A stretch of 64,000 nt of DNA. Source: Stappia sp. TSB10P1A. Lineage in GTDB: Bacteria > Pseudomonadota > Alphaproteobacteria > Rhizobiales > Stappiaceae. The stretch is from NCBI RefSeq assembly GCF_900185725.1, contig NZ_FYAU01000014.1, positions 124,001 to 188,000 of the forward strand. Direction: 5' to 3'. The position numbers and the translations under genes were made by a program. The notes beneath the pieces were generated by a model. The model was given only the letters and a program-made list of their open reading frames with translations, was not told the origin of the DNA and searched no databases. This document shows positions 33,414 through 41,544 of this stretch, one piece after another. How positions within the stretch are numbered: the first letter of the stretch is position 1; the number at the start of each line of letters is the position of its first letter.

Positions 33414-34109
33414 TCACTCGCGCGGGCCGATGGGGGTGACGATCTCGCCGAGCCCCTCGATGGCGACGGTGCAGGTGTCGCCGGGGGCGAGCGGGCCGAC
33501 GCCGGCCGGCGTGCCGGTCATGATCAGGTCGCCCGGCCGCAGCGCGATCGAGTGCGACAGGCTCGAGACGATCTCCGGCACCGACCAGATCAGCTCGCTG
33601 AGATCCGCGTCCTGGCGGATCTCGCCATTGACGGCAAGGCGGATGAAGCCCCTGTCGGGATGGCCGATCCGCTCGGCCGGATGCACCGGGCCGATCACCG
33701 CCGAGCGGTCGAAGGCCTTGCCGAAGTCCCAGGGCCGGCCCTTGTCGCGCGCGGCGAGCTGCAGGTCGCGCCGGGTCAGGTCGTTGCCGACCGCGTAGCC
33801 GAACACATGCGACAGGGCGGTGTCGCGGGCGATGTCGCGCCCCGCCCGGCCGATCGCCACCACCAGCTCGGCCTCGTAGTGGAAGTTCTCGGTCTCCGGC
33901 GGATAGGCGACGCTCTCGCCGCTCGCCACCACCGCGTCGGCCGGCTTGGTGAAGAAGAACGGCGGCTCGCGCTCCGGGTCCTTGCCCATTTCCCGGGCAT
34001 GGGCGGCATAGTTGCGCCCGACGCAGAAGATGCGGCGCACCGGCAGCAGGGCCTCGCTGCCGGCGACAGCCACCGTCGGCACGGGGAGCGGCGGGAAAAT
34101 ATACGACAT
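33414..34109 (-). CDS. fumarylpyruvate hydrolase (FAH family)
   Basis: A 231-residue FAH-fold hydrolase that would split fumarylpyruvate to fumarate and pyruvate. Characteristic blocks are FCVGRNYAAHAREMG, FHYEAELVVAIGR (metal-binding E-x-E region), GNDLTRRDLQ and PGDLIMTGTPAGVGP. Length fits NagK-type enzymes. Tightly packed between the TRAP permease (15 bp) and the isomerase gene (4 bp). Confidence 0.9.
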   Translation of the reverse strand: MSYIFPPLPVPTVAVAGSEALLPVRRIFCVGRNYAAHAREMGKDPEREPPFFFTKPADAVVASGESVAYPPETENFHYEAELVVAIGRAGRDIARDTALSHVFGYAVGNDLTRRDLQLAARDKGRPWDFGKAFDRSAVIGPVHPAERIGHPDRGFIRLAVNGEIRQDADLSELIWSVPEIVSSLSHSIALRPGDLIMTGTPAGVGPLAPGDTCTVAIEGLGEIVTPIGPRE

Positions 34110-34124
34110 CGATCGGTCCTTCCT

Positions 34125-36116
34125 TCAGTCGCGTGTCAGGGGAGAGGCGGTCGCCGGCGCCGGGGCGCTTCCGGCCCGCCACAGCAGGGCGAGGGCGACA
34201 AGGCCCGCGCCGTTGATCCACAGCGTCGCCTCGCCGCCGATCCCCGGCGGCAGCAGCAGGGCGAGGCCGGCGGCGGCGGTGGCGAGCCGGCGGGCCGGGC
34301 CGGCCGGTCCGTGCAGCCAGCCGACAAAGGCGGCGGAGATCGCGTAGACGCCGAGCGCTGCGGTGACCACCGCCACCAGACTGTCGAGCGGGTCGCCGAT
34401 CAGCAGCAGGGCCGGCGAGAACACGAACAGGAACGGGACGATATAGGCGGTCCAGCCGAAGCGCATGGACTCCATGGCGGTCGCCATCGGCGGCGCCTTG
34501 GCGATGGAGGCGGCGAAGAAGGCGCCGATGCCCACCGGCGGCGTCACCATCGACATCATGCCGAGATAGAAGATGAACAGATGCGCGGCGATCGGCTCGA
34601 CGCCGGACTCGATCAGCGACGGGGCGACCAGAACGGCGAGCAGCAGATAGACCCCGACCGTCGGCATGCCCATGCCCAGCACCAGGCAGACGGCGGCGGA
34701 AATCAGCAGCAGCAGGAACAGGTTGCCCTGGCCGAGATCGACCAGCGCATAGGTCACGGCGAAGCCGAGGCCGGTGACGTTGAGCACGCCGATGATGAAG
34801 CCGGCGGCGGCGGAGATCATGATGATGTCGGTGATCGCGACGCCGGTCTCGACCAGGCAGTCCCACAGGTTGCGCAGGCCCATGCGCAGCGTGCCGTAGC
34901 CGCAGCTCAGGCCGATGCCGAGGGCGGCCAGCGCCCCCCACAGCGCCGCCGTCTCGGCCCGCTGGTTGAACCAGAACAGCGCCGCGACGATCGCCGCGAA
35001 GGGAAGGGCGAACACCCAGCCGCGCGCCAGCACCTGCGCCGCCCGCGGGATCTCCTCGCCCTCGACCGGGCGGATGTCCTGCTTGGCCGCCAGCAGGTCG
35101 GCCTGCGCGAACAGCGACACGTAGTAGAGCAGGGCCGGGACGATGGCGGCGACGACGATCTCCGAATAGGGCTTCTGCAGGATGTCGGCCATCAGGAAGG
35201 CGACCGCGCCCATCACCGGCGGGGCGATCTGGCCGCCGGTGGAGGCGACCGCCTCGACGGCGGCGGCGGTGGTGCGGCGGAAGCCGGACTTGATCATCAG
35301 GCGGATGGTGACGACGCCGGTCGCCACGATGTTGGAGACGACGACGCCGGAGATCGAGCCGAACAGGCCGGAGGCGACGATGGAGATCTTGGCGGCGCCG
35401 CCCCGGCGGCGGCCCATGGTCGCCATGGCGATGTCGTTGAAGAAGCCGGCGCCGCCCGAATGCAGCAGCACCTGGCCGAAGAACACGAAGGCGATCACCA
35501 CGGTCGCCGCGACGTTGAGCGTCAGGCCGAGCAGGCCGTTGGGATCGAAGGCGAGATAGACCGCGAGCCGCACCGGCGCGACTTCCCGCGTCTGCAGGAT
35601 GCCCGGCACCAGATGGCCGATCAGGCCATAGCCGCAGATCGTCAGCACGACGATCACCAGCACCCAGCCGACGCAGCGGCGCAGCGCCTCCAGCACCAGC
35701 GCGAACAGCGCGATGCCGGCCACCAGGGCGTCCCAGGGCAGCATCATCGCCCGCCCGACCAGCGAGGGATAGGCGGCCGCGACATAGAGCGACAGCCCCA
35801 GTCCGGCGAGGCCGAGCACCGGGTCGGCGAGGCGCTGCAGCCGGCTCATGTGGTGGCGGCCGATCGCCGTCGGATCGCCGAGAAAGACCAGCGCCAGCGC
35901 CAGTCCGAGGACCGCGGCGAGGAACTGCTCCGTATAATAGGAGTAGCCGAGCCGCGAGCCGAGATCGGCCGCCTGGGCAAGGGAAAGCAGCGTCAGCGTG
36001 CCGCCGAGCGCCGCGCGCAGCCGGCGCGTCGCGGCGACGCCGCCGCCATGGTCGCGGCCATGGTCGCCGCCATGGTTGCTGCCATGGGCGCCTTCCGGTG
36101 TCTGGGTGGGTGCCAT
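34125..36116 (-). CDS. TRAP transporter fused permease (DctQM type, TAXI system)
   Basis: A 663-residue inner-membrane permease of the fused 4TM+12TM class used by TAXI-TRAP transporters. The N-terminal 28 residues are a His/Gly/Asp-rich low-complexity tract encoded by a short CATGGTCGC-like DNA repeat (36048-36090). The rest is almost continuous hydrophobic helices with typical DctM blocks (TGGQIAPPVMGAVAFLMAD, GMGMPTVGVYLLLAVLVAP). It works with the TAXI binding protein encoded 76 bp upstream. Likely cargo is salicylate or a related aromatic acid, inferred from the operon. Confidence 0.9.
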   Translation of the reverse strand: MAPTQTPEGAHGSNHGGDHGRDHGGGVAATRRLRAALGGTLTLLSLAQAADLGSRLGYSYYTEQFLAAVLGLALALVFLGDPTAIGRHHMSRLQRLADPVLGLAGLGLSLYVAAAYPSLVGRAMMLPWDALVAGIALFALVLEALRRCVGWVLVIVVLTICGYGLIGHLVPGILQTREVAPVRLAVYLAFDPNGLLGLTLNVAATVVIAFVFFGQVLLHSGGAGFFNDIAMATMGRRRGGAAKISIVASGLFGSISGVVVSNIVATGVVTIRLMIKSGFRRTTAAAVEAVASTGGQIAPPVMGAVAFLMADILQKPYSEIVVAAIVPALLYYVSLFAQADLLAAKQDIRPVEGEEIPRAAQVLARGWVFALPFAAIVAALFWFNQRAETAALWGALAALGIGLSCGYGTLRMGLRNLWDCLVETGVAITDIIMISAAAGFIIGVLNVTGLGFAVTYALVDLGQGNLFLLLLISAAVCLVLGMGMPTVGVYLLLAVLVAPSLIESGVEPIAAHLFIFYLGMMSMVTPPVGIGAFFAASIAKAPPMATAMESMRFGWTAYIVPFLFVFSPALLLIGDPLDSLVAVVTAALGVYAISAAFVGWLHGPAGPARRLATAAAGLALLLPPGIGGEATLWINGAGLVALALLWRAGSAPAPATASPLTRD

Positions 36117-36149
36117 TGTCTGTCCTGACGAGGTTCGATCGCGCGTGCC

Positions 36150-36180
36150 GGACGGACGGCGGAGTGCCGCCCGCCCGTCC
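36150..36180 (-). other. hairpin between TAXI binding-protein and permease genes
   Basis: Near-complementary arms at 36150-36162 and 36167-36180 (GGACGGACGGCGG and CCGCCCGCCCGTCC) form a strong GC hairpin in the 76-bp spacer, with no U-tract. It probably protects the upstream binding-protein mRNA or attenuates permease expression, a usual way to make more binding protein than permease. Confidence 0.45.
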
Positions 36181-36192
36181 ACGACCTGAGGA

Positions 36193-37173
36193 TCATTCGA
36201 CCGGCGTCTGCGCGATGCCGCGCTTGGCGAAGAAGGCGACCGCCCCCGGATGGTAGTCGAGCCCCGGATAGGCCTTGTAGGCGCTCGCCAGGTCCAGCGC
36301 CCGCAGCGGCGGATAGGCGGTGCCGATCGCCTCGGCCTCGTCGAACAGCACGCCGAGCAGCGCCTCGACCTGCGCGTCGCTGACATGCGCGCCGGCGACC
36401 AGGATGTTGTCCCAGGTGACGAAGGCCATCGGCTCGTGCACGCCGACGCGGGGCGGCGCCGGGGTCACTTGCGAGAAGTAGAAGGCCGGGCGCACCGCGC
36501 GGATGCGGGCCAGCGTGTCGTCATTGGCCTCGATGGTCAGGAAGCGCACCCCGCCGACCGAGGCGTCGACCTCGGCCACCTTCGGGCCGCCAAGGGCGAA
36601 GAAGGCGCTGTCGACCCGGCCCGAGGCCATGTCGTCGGAGCCGCGGATCAGCTCCGGCACCGGCACCTGCCGCACGTCGTCCCAGGTCAGCCCGCCGGCC
36701 GCCAGGATCGCCGAGATATGGGAGCGGGCGATCGGAAAGGCGTCCCAGCCGGAGGGCACGCTGCGCCCCTTCAGCTCGGCCACCGCCTTCAGCCCGGAGC
36801 TTTCCTTGACATAGAGGCCGACCGGGAACGGGTTGACGCGGGCCACCACCCGCAGGTTCGGCATCGCCGCCGTGTATTCGCCGCTGCCCTCAACGGCGGA
36901 GATCACGTCGTTGACGTCGTTGAGCGAGAATTCCGCCAGCCCCTCGTTCACCGACTGCATCATCTGGGCATTGCCGCCATAGGGCTGCACCACCATGCGC
37001 ATGCCGGCGCTGGTGCGGGCCTGGCCGGCGATCACCGAGGCCATGGTGTTCCATACCGAGCCCTGCGGCGGCGTCGAGATCGAGGCCACCTGGGCCAGCG
37101 CGGTTGCGGCGCCGCCGATCAGCACGGCGGCGGCCAGGGCGCAGTTCGCAAGTCGTTGTCCAATGCGTGTCAT
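36193..37173 (-). CDS. TAXI-family TRAP solute-binding protein
   Basis: A 326-residue periplasmic receptor with signal peptide (1-28, ALA-Q cleavage). The mature sequence has TAXI-type blocks: GSVWNTMASVIAGQ near 39-52, LNDVNDVISAVEG, and the late YHPGAVAFFAKRG. The start at 37173 has GGAGGAAG upstream. It captures substrate for the fused permease. Substrate is inferred to be an aromatic carboxylate feeding the operon. Confidence 0.88.
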   Translation of the reverse strand: MTRIGQRLANCALAAAVLIGGAATALAQVASISTPPQGSVWNTMASVIAGQARTSAGMRMVVQPYGGNAQMMQSVNEGLAEFSLNDVNDVISAVEGSGEYTAAMPNLRVVARVNPFPVGLYVKESSGLKAVAELKGRSVPSGWDAFPIARSHISAILAAGGLTWDDVRQVPVPELIRGSDDMASGRVDSAFFALGGPKVAEVDASVGGVRFLTIEANDDTLARIRAVRPAFYFSQVTPAPPRVGVHEPMAFVTWDNILVAGAHVSDAQVEALLGVLFDEAEAIGTAYPPLRALDLASAYKAYPGLDYHPGAVAFFAKRGIAQTPVE

Positions 37174-37271
37174 GTCTTCCTCCCCTTCAAAAACCTGTCG
37201 TTTTGGCTTTGGCGGCCCGCTCCGTCCCTGGTGCGCGAGGCTGCCTCGGTCCTCCCGGCGTGCCGGCCCGG

Positions 37272-40055
37272 TCACGCCCGCTGCAGCAGCGCCTGGCGGT
37301 CGATCTTTCCGGTGCCGGTTTTCGGAAGCTCGTCGATGTAGTCGATGAGGCGCGGATACTTGAACGGCTGCAGCCGCGACTTGACGTAGTCGCGCAGCCG
37401 CTCGCTCTGCTCGTCGCCCTGGCGCGAGCCCTCGCGCAGCCGGACGATCGCCCGCAGCGTCATCCGCCGGTCGGGCAGTTCGTGCGCCAGCACGGCGCAT
37501 TCGTGCACGTCCGGATGCTCGTTGAGACAGCGCTCCACCTCCAGCGGCCAGACCCACTGGCCGGACACCTTGATCAGGTCGTCGGAGCGGCCCTGGAAGT
37601 AATAATGTCCGTCCCGCTCGACGAAGCGGTCGCCGGTATGGATCCAGCCGCCGCGCATCGTGTCGCGGGTCTTGTCGGGCCGGTTCCAGTAGCAGGGCGC
37701 GGAGGAATGGCCGCGCACCAGCATCACGCCTTCCTCGCCCGGTTGCGCCGGCCGTCCGTCCGCCGTCTCCAGCCGGATCTCGTAGCCGGGCACGCGCCGG
37801 CCGGCCGCGCCGATCCGGTGGTCGTCCAGCGCGTTGGACAGGTAGATGTGCAGCAGTTCGGTGGAGCCGAGCCCCTCCGTCGGGCCGTGGCCGGTGCGTG
37901 TCTTCCAGGCGTCGTAGACCTCCTGCGACAGGATCTCGGCCGCCGACATCGACTGGCGCAGCGACGACAGGTCCCGCGCCGCCAGCGACGGCGCCCGCGC
38001 CAGCGCGGTGTAGAGCGTCGGCAGGCCGAAAAGCACGCTCGGCCGCCATCTCTCGATCAGCGCCAGCACGTCGTCCGGGCGCGGCTGGCCCGGCATCAGC
38101 AGCGTCGTCGCGCCGACCGAGAAGGGAAAGGTAAGGGCATTGCCGAAGCCATAGGCGAAATAGATCTTCGGCACCGAGAAGCAGATGTCGTCCGGCGACA
38201 GCTTCAGCACATGGCTGCCGAAGGAGGCCTGCGTATAGGCCATGTCGTGATGCAGATGCACGACGCCCTTCGGCCGGCCGGTCGAGCCGGACGAATACAT
38301 CCAGAAGGCCATGTCGTCCGGGCCGGTCTCGGCGCAGGCAAGCTCCGTGGCCTGTCCGGCAAGGAAGGCCTCCGCCGCCATCTGCCGGTCGCCGCCCGCC
38401 GGTTCTGAGGCCGGTTCTGGCGCCGATCCCGCGACCGATCCTGAGGCCGGGCCGTTGACCAGGATCACCCGCTCCAGCGCGCTGCCGGCCAGCGTGTCGC
38501 CGGCGAACCGGTCGGCAAGCGCCGCCTCGCACAGCGCCAGCCGTGCGCCGGTGTCCTTCAGGAAGAAGTTCAGCACCTCGGGCGTCGTCTGGATGTTCAG
38601 CAGCACCGGCACCAGCCCGGCGCGCACCGCGCCGAAGAAGGCGGCCGGGTAGGCCGGCGTGTCGTCCAGGAAGAACGGGATGCGCTCGCCGCGCCGCAGC
38701 CCGGCGGCAAGGAAGGCATTGCCCCAGCGCGCCGCTTCGCCGACCAGGTCCCGATAGGTCAGCGTGCCGGCGGGGCCGGTCACCGCCGGCTTGTCCGGGT
38801 TGCGGGCGAGATTGTCCCACAGGATCGCCGAACAATTGGCGTGGTTGGCCTTGTCGAAACCGATCTCGGCCGCTCCCGGCGTGTCGTCGCCGACCGGATC
38901 GACGATGGCCGGCGCCGGCGCATTGGCCTTGGCGGCCTCGTAGCGAGCCATGAATTGCGGGGCGATGGAGCGCAGCCGGTCCATGTCGACCCGGCCCGAG
39001 CGGGTCATGTAGTCGAAGGCGAAGTCGAGCGGCGGCAGGTCCATCTTCGCCGCGAAGCTCTCGTACCAGCCGGCCGAGGTGTTGGCGGCGTCGACGATCT
39101 TGCGGGCGATCGGCTGGCGGTCGCGCTGATAGGCGGCCAGCGCCGCGTCGACATCGTCCTGCGCTGCGAGCGCGCGCACCAGGGCGATGGCGTCCTCCAT
39201 GGCAAGGCGGGTGCCCGAGCCGATGGAGAAATGCGCCGTGTGGACCGCGTCGCCGAGCAGCACGTGGCGCCCGGCCACCCAGTTGCGGCACCACAGCCGG
39301 GGAAACTGCCGCCACATCGAGCGGTTGGTGATCAGCGGCGCGCCCTCCAGCACCTCGGCGAAGATCTCGCCGCAGACCCGGGCGCTCTCCTCCTCGTCCA
39401 TCTCGGCGAAGCCATGGGCGCGGAAGGTCGCCGCGTCGCATTCGACGATGAAGGTGCTGCGGTCGGGCGCGAACCGGTAGTGATGGGCGTTGAGCGAGCC
39501 CTTGGCGCTGCGCACGAAGCTCTGCGTCAGCGTGTCGAAGGGGCGCGGCGTGCCGAACCAGGCGAAGTGATTGTCGAAATGCTCGAGCCTCGGCTCGAAG
39601 GCGTCGGCCAGGCTGGCGCGAACCAGCGAGTTCAGCCCGTCCGCGCCGACGATCAGGTCCGCGTCCAGCTCGTCCAGCGCGTCGACGCGGTGGGAGTAGC
39701 GCATCTCGACGCCGAGCGAGGCGGCATGCCGGCGCAGGATCTCGATCAGCTCCAGCCGGCCGATGGCCGAGAAGCCGACCCCGTCGAGCAGCACCTGCCC
39801 GCCCGGCAGGTTCAGCGTCATGTTGCGCCACCGCTCCATATGCGGCGTGACCAGGTCGTGAATGTCCGGATCGTCCGCCTTCAGGAAGTCCAGCGCCTGG
39901 TCGGAAAACACCACTCCGAACCCGAATGTCGCCCCTTCCGGGTTCTGTTCGCTGACCCGCACCCGCACATGCGGCAGCAGGCGGCGAAACAGGATCGCCG
40001 TGTACAGCCCGGCCGGGCCGCCGCCCAGCACCTCGACCTTGGAAAGCCCGCGCAT
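37272..40055 (-). CDS. fused FAD monooxygenase / aryl-CoA ligase (salicylyl-CoA 5-hydroxylase type)
   Basis: A 927-residue bifunctional enzyme in one frame. Residues about 1-395 are an FAD-dependent aromatic hydroxylase: VEVLGGGPAGLYTAILFRRL near 7-26, a DG motif (DLIVGADGLNSLVRASL), and LLGDAVHTAHFSIGSGTR; they resemble salicylyl-CoA 5-hydroxylase. About 425-927 are an AMP-forming acyl-CoA ligase of the benzoate-CoA ligase type: YSSGSTGRPKGVVHLHH near 583, GSTELLHIYLSN, GRSDDLIKVSGQWVWPLEVE and the catalytic lysine in PKTGTGKIDR. A Pro/Ala/Glu/Ser linker repeat interrupts the ligase near 545-560. Known salicylate routes use separate proteins for CoA activation and hydroxylation. Start at 40055 with GGGAGGAG upstream. 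Substrate (salicylate versus another hydroxybenzoate or anthranilate) is inferred from the downstream gentisate genes. Confidence 0.88.
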   Translation of the reverse strand: MRGLSKVEVLGGGPAGLYTAILFRRLLPHVRVRVSEQNPEGATFGFGVVFSDQALDFLKADDPDIHDLVTPHMERWRNMTLNLPGGQVLLDGVGFSAIGRLELIEILRRHAASLGVEMRYSHRVDALDELDADLIVGADGLNSLVRASLADAFEPRLEHFDNHFAWFGTPRPFDTLTQSFVRSAKGSLNAHHYRFAPDRSTFIVECDAATFRAHGFAEMDEEESARVCGEIFAEVLEGAPLITNRSMWRQFPRLWCRNWVAGRHVLLGDAVHTAHFSIGSGTRLAMEDAIALVRALAAQDDVDAALAAYQRDRQPIARKIVDAANTSAGWYESFAAKMDLPPLDFAFDYMTRSGRVDMDRLRSIAPQFMARYEAAKANAPAPAIVDPVGDDTPGAAEIGFDKANHANCSAILWDNLARNPDKPAVTGPAGTLTYRDLVGEAARWGNAFLAAGLRRGERIPFFLDDTPAYPAAFFGAVRAGLVPVLLNIQTTPEVLNFFLKDTGARLALCEAALADRFAGDTLAGSALERVILVNGPASGSVAGSAPEPASEPAGGDRQMAAEAFLAGQATELACAETGPDDMAFWMYSSGSTGRPKGVVHLHHDMAYTQASFGSHVLKLSPDDICFSVPKIYFAYGFGNALTFPFSVGATTLLMPGQPRPDDVLALIERWRPSVLFGLPTLYTALARAPSLAARDLSSLRQSMSAAEILSQEVYDAWKTRTGHGPTEGLGSTELLHIYLSNALDDHRIGAAGRRVPGYEIRLETADGRPAQPGEEGVMLVRGHSSAPCYWNRPDKTRDTMRGGWIHTGDRFVERDGHYYFQGRSDDLIKVSGQWVWPLEVERCLNEHPDVHECAVLAHELPDRRMTLRAIVRLREGSRQGDEQSERLRDYVKSRLQPFKYPRLIDYIDELPKTGTGKIDRQALLQRA

Positions 40056-40102
40056 GCTCCTCCCTTTCCCTCTCGACAAGCGTGGGAGGGGAAGATACAA
40101 AC

Positions 40103-40140
40103 AATTCCACAATATGCAACATCTTTCATATGGTGGAATT
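40103..40140. promoter_or_regulatory. inverted-repeat operator between divergent catabolic genes
   Basis: Arms AATTCCACAATATG (40103-40116) and CATATGGTGGAATT (40127-40140) are complementary at 13 of 14 positions around a 10-bp spacer. The right arm ends on the base before the thioesterase ATG and includes its GGTGGA ribosome site. The left arm is 48 bp from the start of the divergent fused gene. Form and place fit an IclR-type operator, and the iclR gene is encoded just downstream. Confidence 0.75.
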
Positions 40141-40566
40141 ATGAGCCGGCCAGCCCACAGTTTCTCGACCCGCGCCAGCTTCGGCGACTGCGATCCGGCG
40201 GGGATCGCCTTCTATCCGAACATTCTCGGCTGGCTGGACCGGACCTTTCACGACTGGCTCTGGGAGTTCGGCGGTCATGCCGCCCTGTGCGCGCGGCTCG
40301 GCGCGCGCGGCATCGGCGTCATGGAGGTTTCGGCCCGCTTCCTGGCGCCGATCCGCGAGGGCGACCGGCTGACGGTCGAGCTGGCGGTGGAGGAGTGGAA
40401 GGAGCGGGCGGTGCGGCTCGCCTATCGGATCGGCTCGGGGGACCGGCTGGTGGCGCTCGGCCACGAGACCAGGGGACTGTTCGCGCAAGGCCCGGACGGT
40501 ATGATGGCGGCGCGACTCGATGCGCTGCGCGATGTGCTGGAAGACCATGAAAAACAGGCAGGATGA
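40141..40566 (+). CDS. hotdog-fold acyl-CoA thioesterase (4HBT/YbgC type)
   Basis: A 141-residue single hotdog domain. FGDCDPAGIAFYPNILGWLD near 14-33 is the 4-hydroxybenzoyl-CoA thioesterase motif, with the catalytic Asp at about 18. It is encoded divergently from the fused ligase/hydroxylase and would release gentisate from gentisyl-CoA, linking that enzyme to gentisate dioxygenase. Its start codon directly follows the operator arm, so repressor binding would block transcription close to the start site. It overlaps the IclR gene by 20 bp. Confidence 0.88.
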   Translation: MSRPAHSFSTRASFGDCDPAGIAFYPNILGWLDRTFHDWLWEFGGHAALCARLGARGIGVMEVSARFLAPIREGDRLTVELAVEEWKERAVRLAYRIGSGDRLVALGHETRGLFAQGPDGMMAARLDALRDVLEDHEKQAG

Positions 40567-41341
40567 GACGGAAGAGGGCGAGCCCTCCGGCGGCATACAG
40601 TCGCTCGACGCGGCGCTGCGGCTGCTCCGGGTGATGACCGGCTACAGCCGCCCCATGGCCCTGTCGGAGATCGCCCGCGATTGCGGCATGCCGCTCAGCA
40701 AGGCGCATCGCTACCTTGCCTCGTTCCTGCATGCCGGGCTGGTCGAGCAGGCCGGCCGCTCCGGCAAATACGATCTCGGCGCCGGCGCCGTGCGTCTCGG
40801 CCTTGCCGCCCTGGCCCGGCACGACTTCGTCAACCGCACGGCGGAGGAGCTGCCGGACCTGTGCGGCGAGACCGGCCTCACCGGCCTGCTGTCGGTCTGG
40901 GGCAACCAGGGCGCCACGGTCATCCGCTGGGAGCGCACGGCCTCGCCGGTGATAACCTCGATGGGGCTCGGCACGACGCTGCCGCTGCTCAACTCGGCGA
41001 CCGGTCGCGCCTTCCTCGCCTGGGCGCCGCAGGGCGCGATCCAGCAGGCGCTGGAGGTCGAGTTGCAGCACGCGCGCCACAACCCGAACCTCATCTCCGA
41101 CCTGACCGCCACAACCGACGGCGTCGCCGATCTGCGCCAGGCGACCCGCGCCGCCGGTTATGCCACCGTCGACGGCCGGTTTATCCCCGGTCTCGTGGCC
41201 ATTGCCGCGCCGATCCTCGACTGGCAGGGCGAGGCGCAGGCGGTCGTGACCCTGATCGGCACCGATCCGGCCGCGACCCGGCCGGGCTCCGATCCGGTCG
41301 CGCGGCTGCGCGCCTTCGCGCAGCGCCTGTCGCTGACGTGA
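40547..41341 (+). CDS. IclR-family transcriptional regulator
   Basis: A 264-residue regulator. The N-terminal winged helix (about 15-75) contains LSEIARDCGMPLSKAHRYLA; the C-terminal effector domain (about 85-260) follows. The ATG at 40547, with GGAAG upstream, lies inside the thioesterase gene. It likely binds the inverted repeat at 40103-40140 and controls both its own operon and the divergent catabolic operon in response to an aromatic acid or CoA ester. Confidence 0.92.
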   Translation: MKNRQDETEEGEPSGGIQSLDAALRLLRVMTGYSRPMALSEIARDCGMPLSKAHRYLASFLHAGLVEQAGRSGKYDLGAGAVRLGLAALARHDFVNRTAEELPDLCGETGLTGLLSVWGNQGATVIRWERTASPVITSMGLGTTLPLLNSATGRAFLAWAPQGAIQQALEVELQHARHNPNLISDLTATTDGVADLRQATRAAGYATVDGRFIPGLVAIAAPILDWQGEAQAVVTLIGTDPAATRPGSDPVARLRAFAQRLSLT

Positions 41342-41349
41342 CCTGATTA

Positions 41350-41365
41350 GACGTTACGTAACGTC
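41350..41365. promoter_or_regulatory. perfect 16-bp palindrome downstream of iclR-like gene
   Basis: GACGTTACGTAACGTC is fully self-complementary and lies 8 bp after the regulator stop codon, in the convergent gap before the HMG-CoA lyase gene. It resembles a dimeric transcription-factor site more than a terminator, yet there is no obvious promoter beside it. Confidence 0.45.
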
Positions 41366-41482
41366 ATATGAGCCGTCCCGGCCGACGCGCGGCCGATCCG
41401 CTCCGGCGCCTTGCGGGCGGATTTCGCGAGGCTTGCCGCCTTTGCCGATTTCGAGACGAGATTCTCAATTTCGAGCGATTTC

Positions 41483-41509
41483 GAGACGGAATTTTGCAAA
41501 ATCCGTCTC
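41483..41509. terminator. likely bidirectional terminator between convergent operons
   Basis: A 27-bp near-palindrome with arms GAGACGGA and (A)TCCGTCTC around an ATTTTGCAAAAT centre is followed by AATTTT on the + strand. It lies between the + strand regulator gene and the 3' end of the - strand HMG-CoA lyase gene. The surrounding sequence repeats (G)ATTTCGAGACG at 41447, 41478 and, as ATTTTCGAGACG, at 41511. Confidence 0.5.
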
Positions 41510-41544
41510 AATTTTCGAGACGGCCGTCGCGCCGGTTTTGCGCC

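Noticed and set aside
36048-36090. Tandem CATGGTCGC-like repeat as a regulatory array.
   Set aside because: It encodes the His/Gly/Asp-rich N-terminus of the TRAP permease and is explained by coding.
33372-36128. 918-codon + strand frame opposite the TRAP permease.
   Set aside because: His/Asp/Arg/Gln-rich translation typical of the antisense of membrane protein genes.
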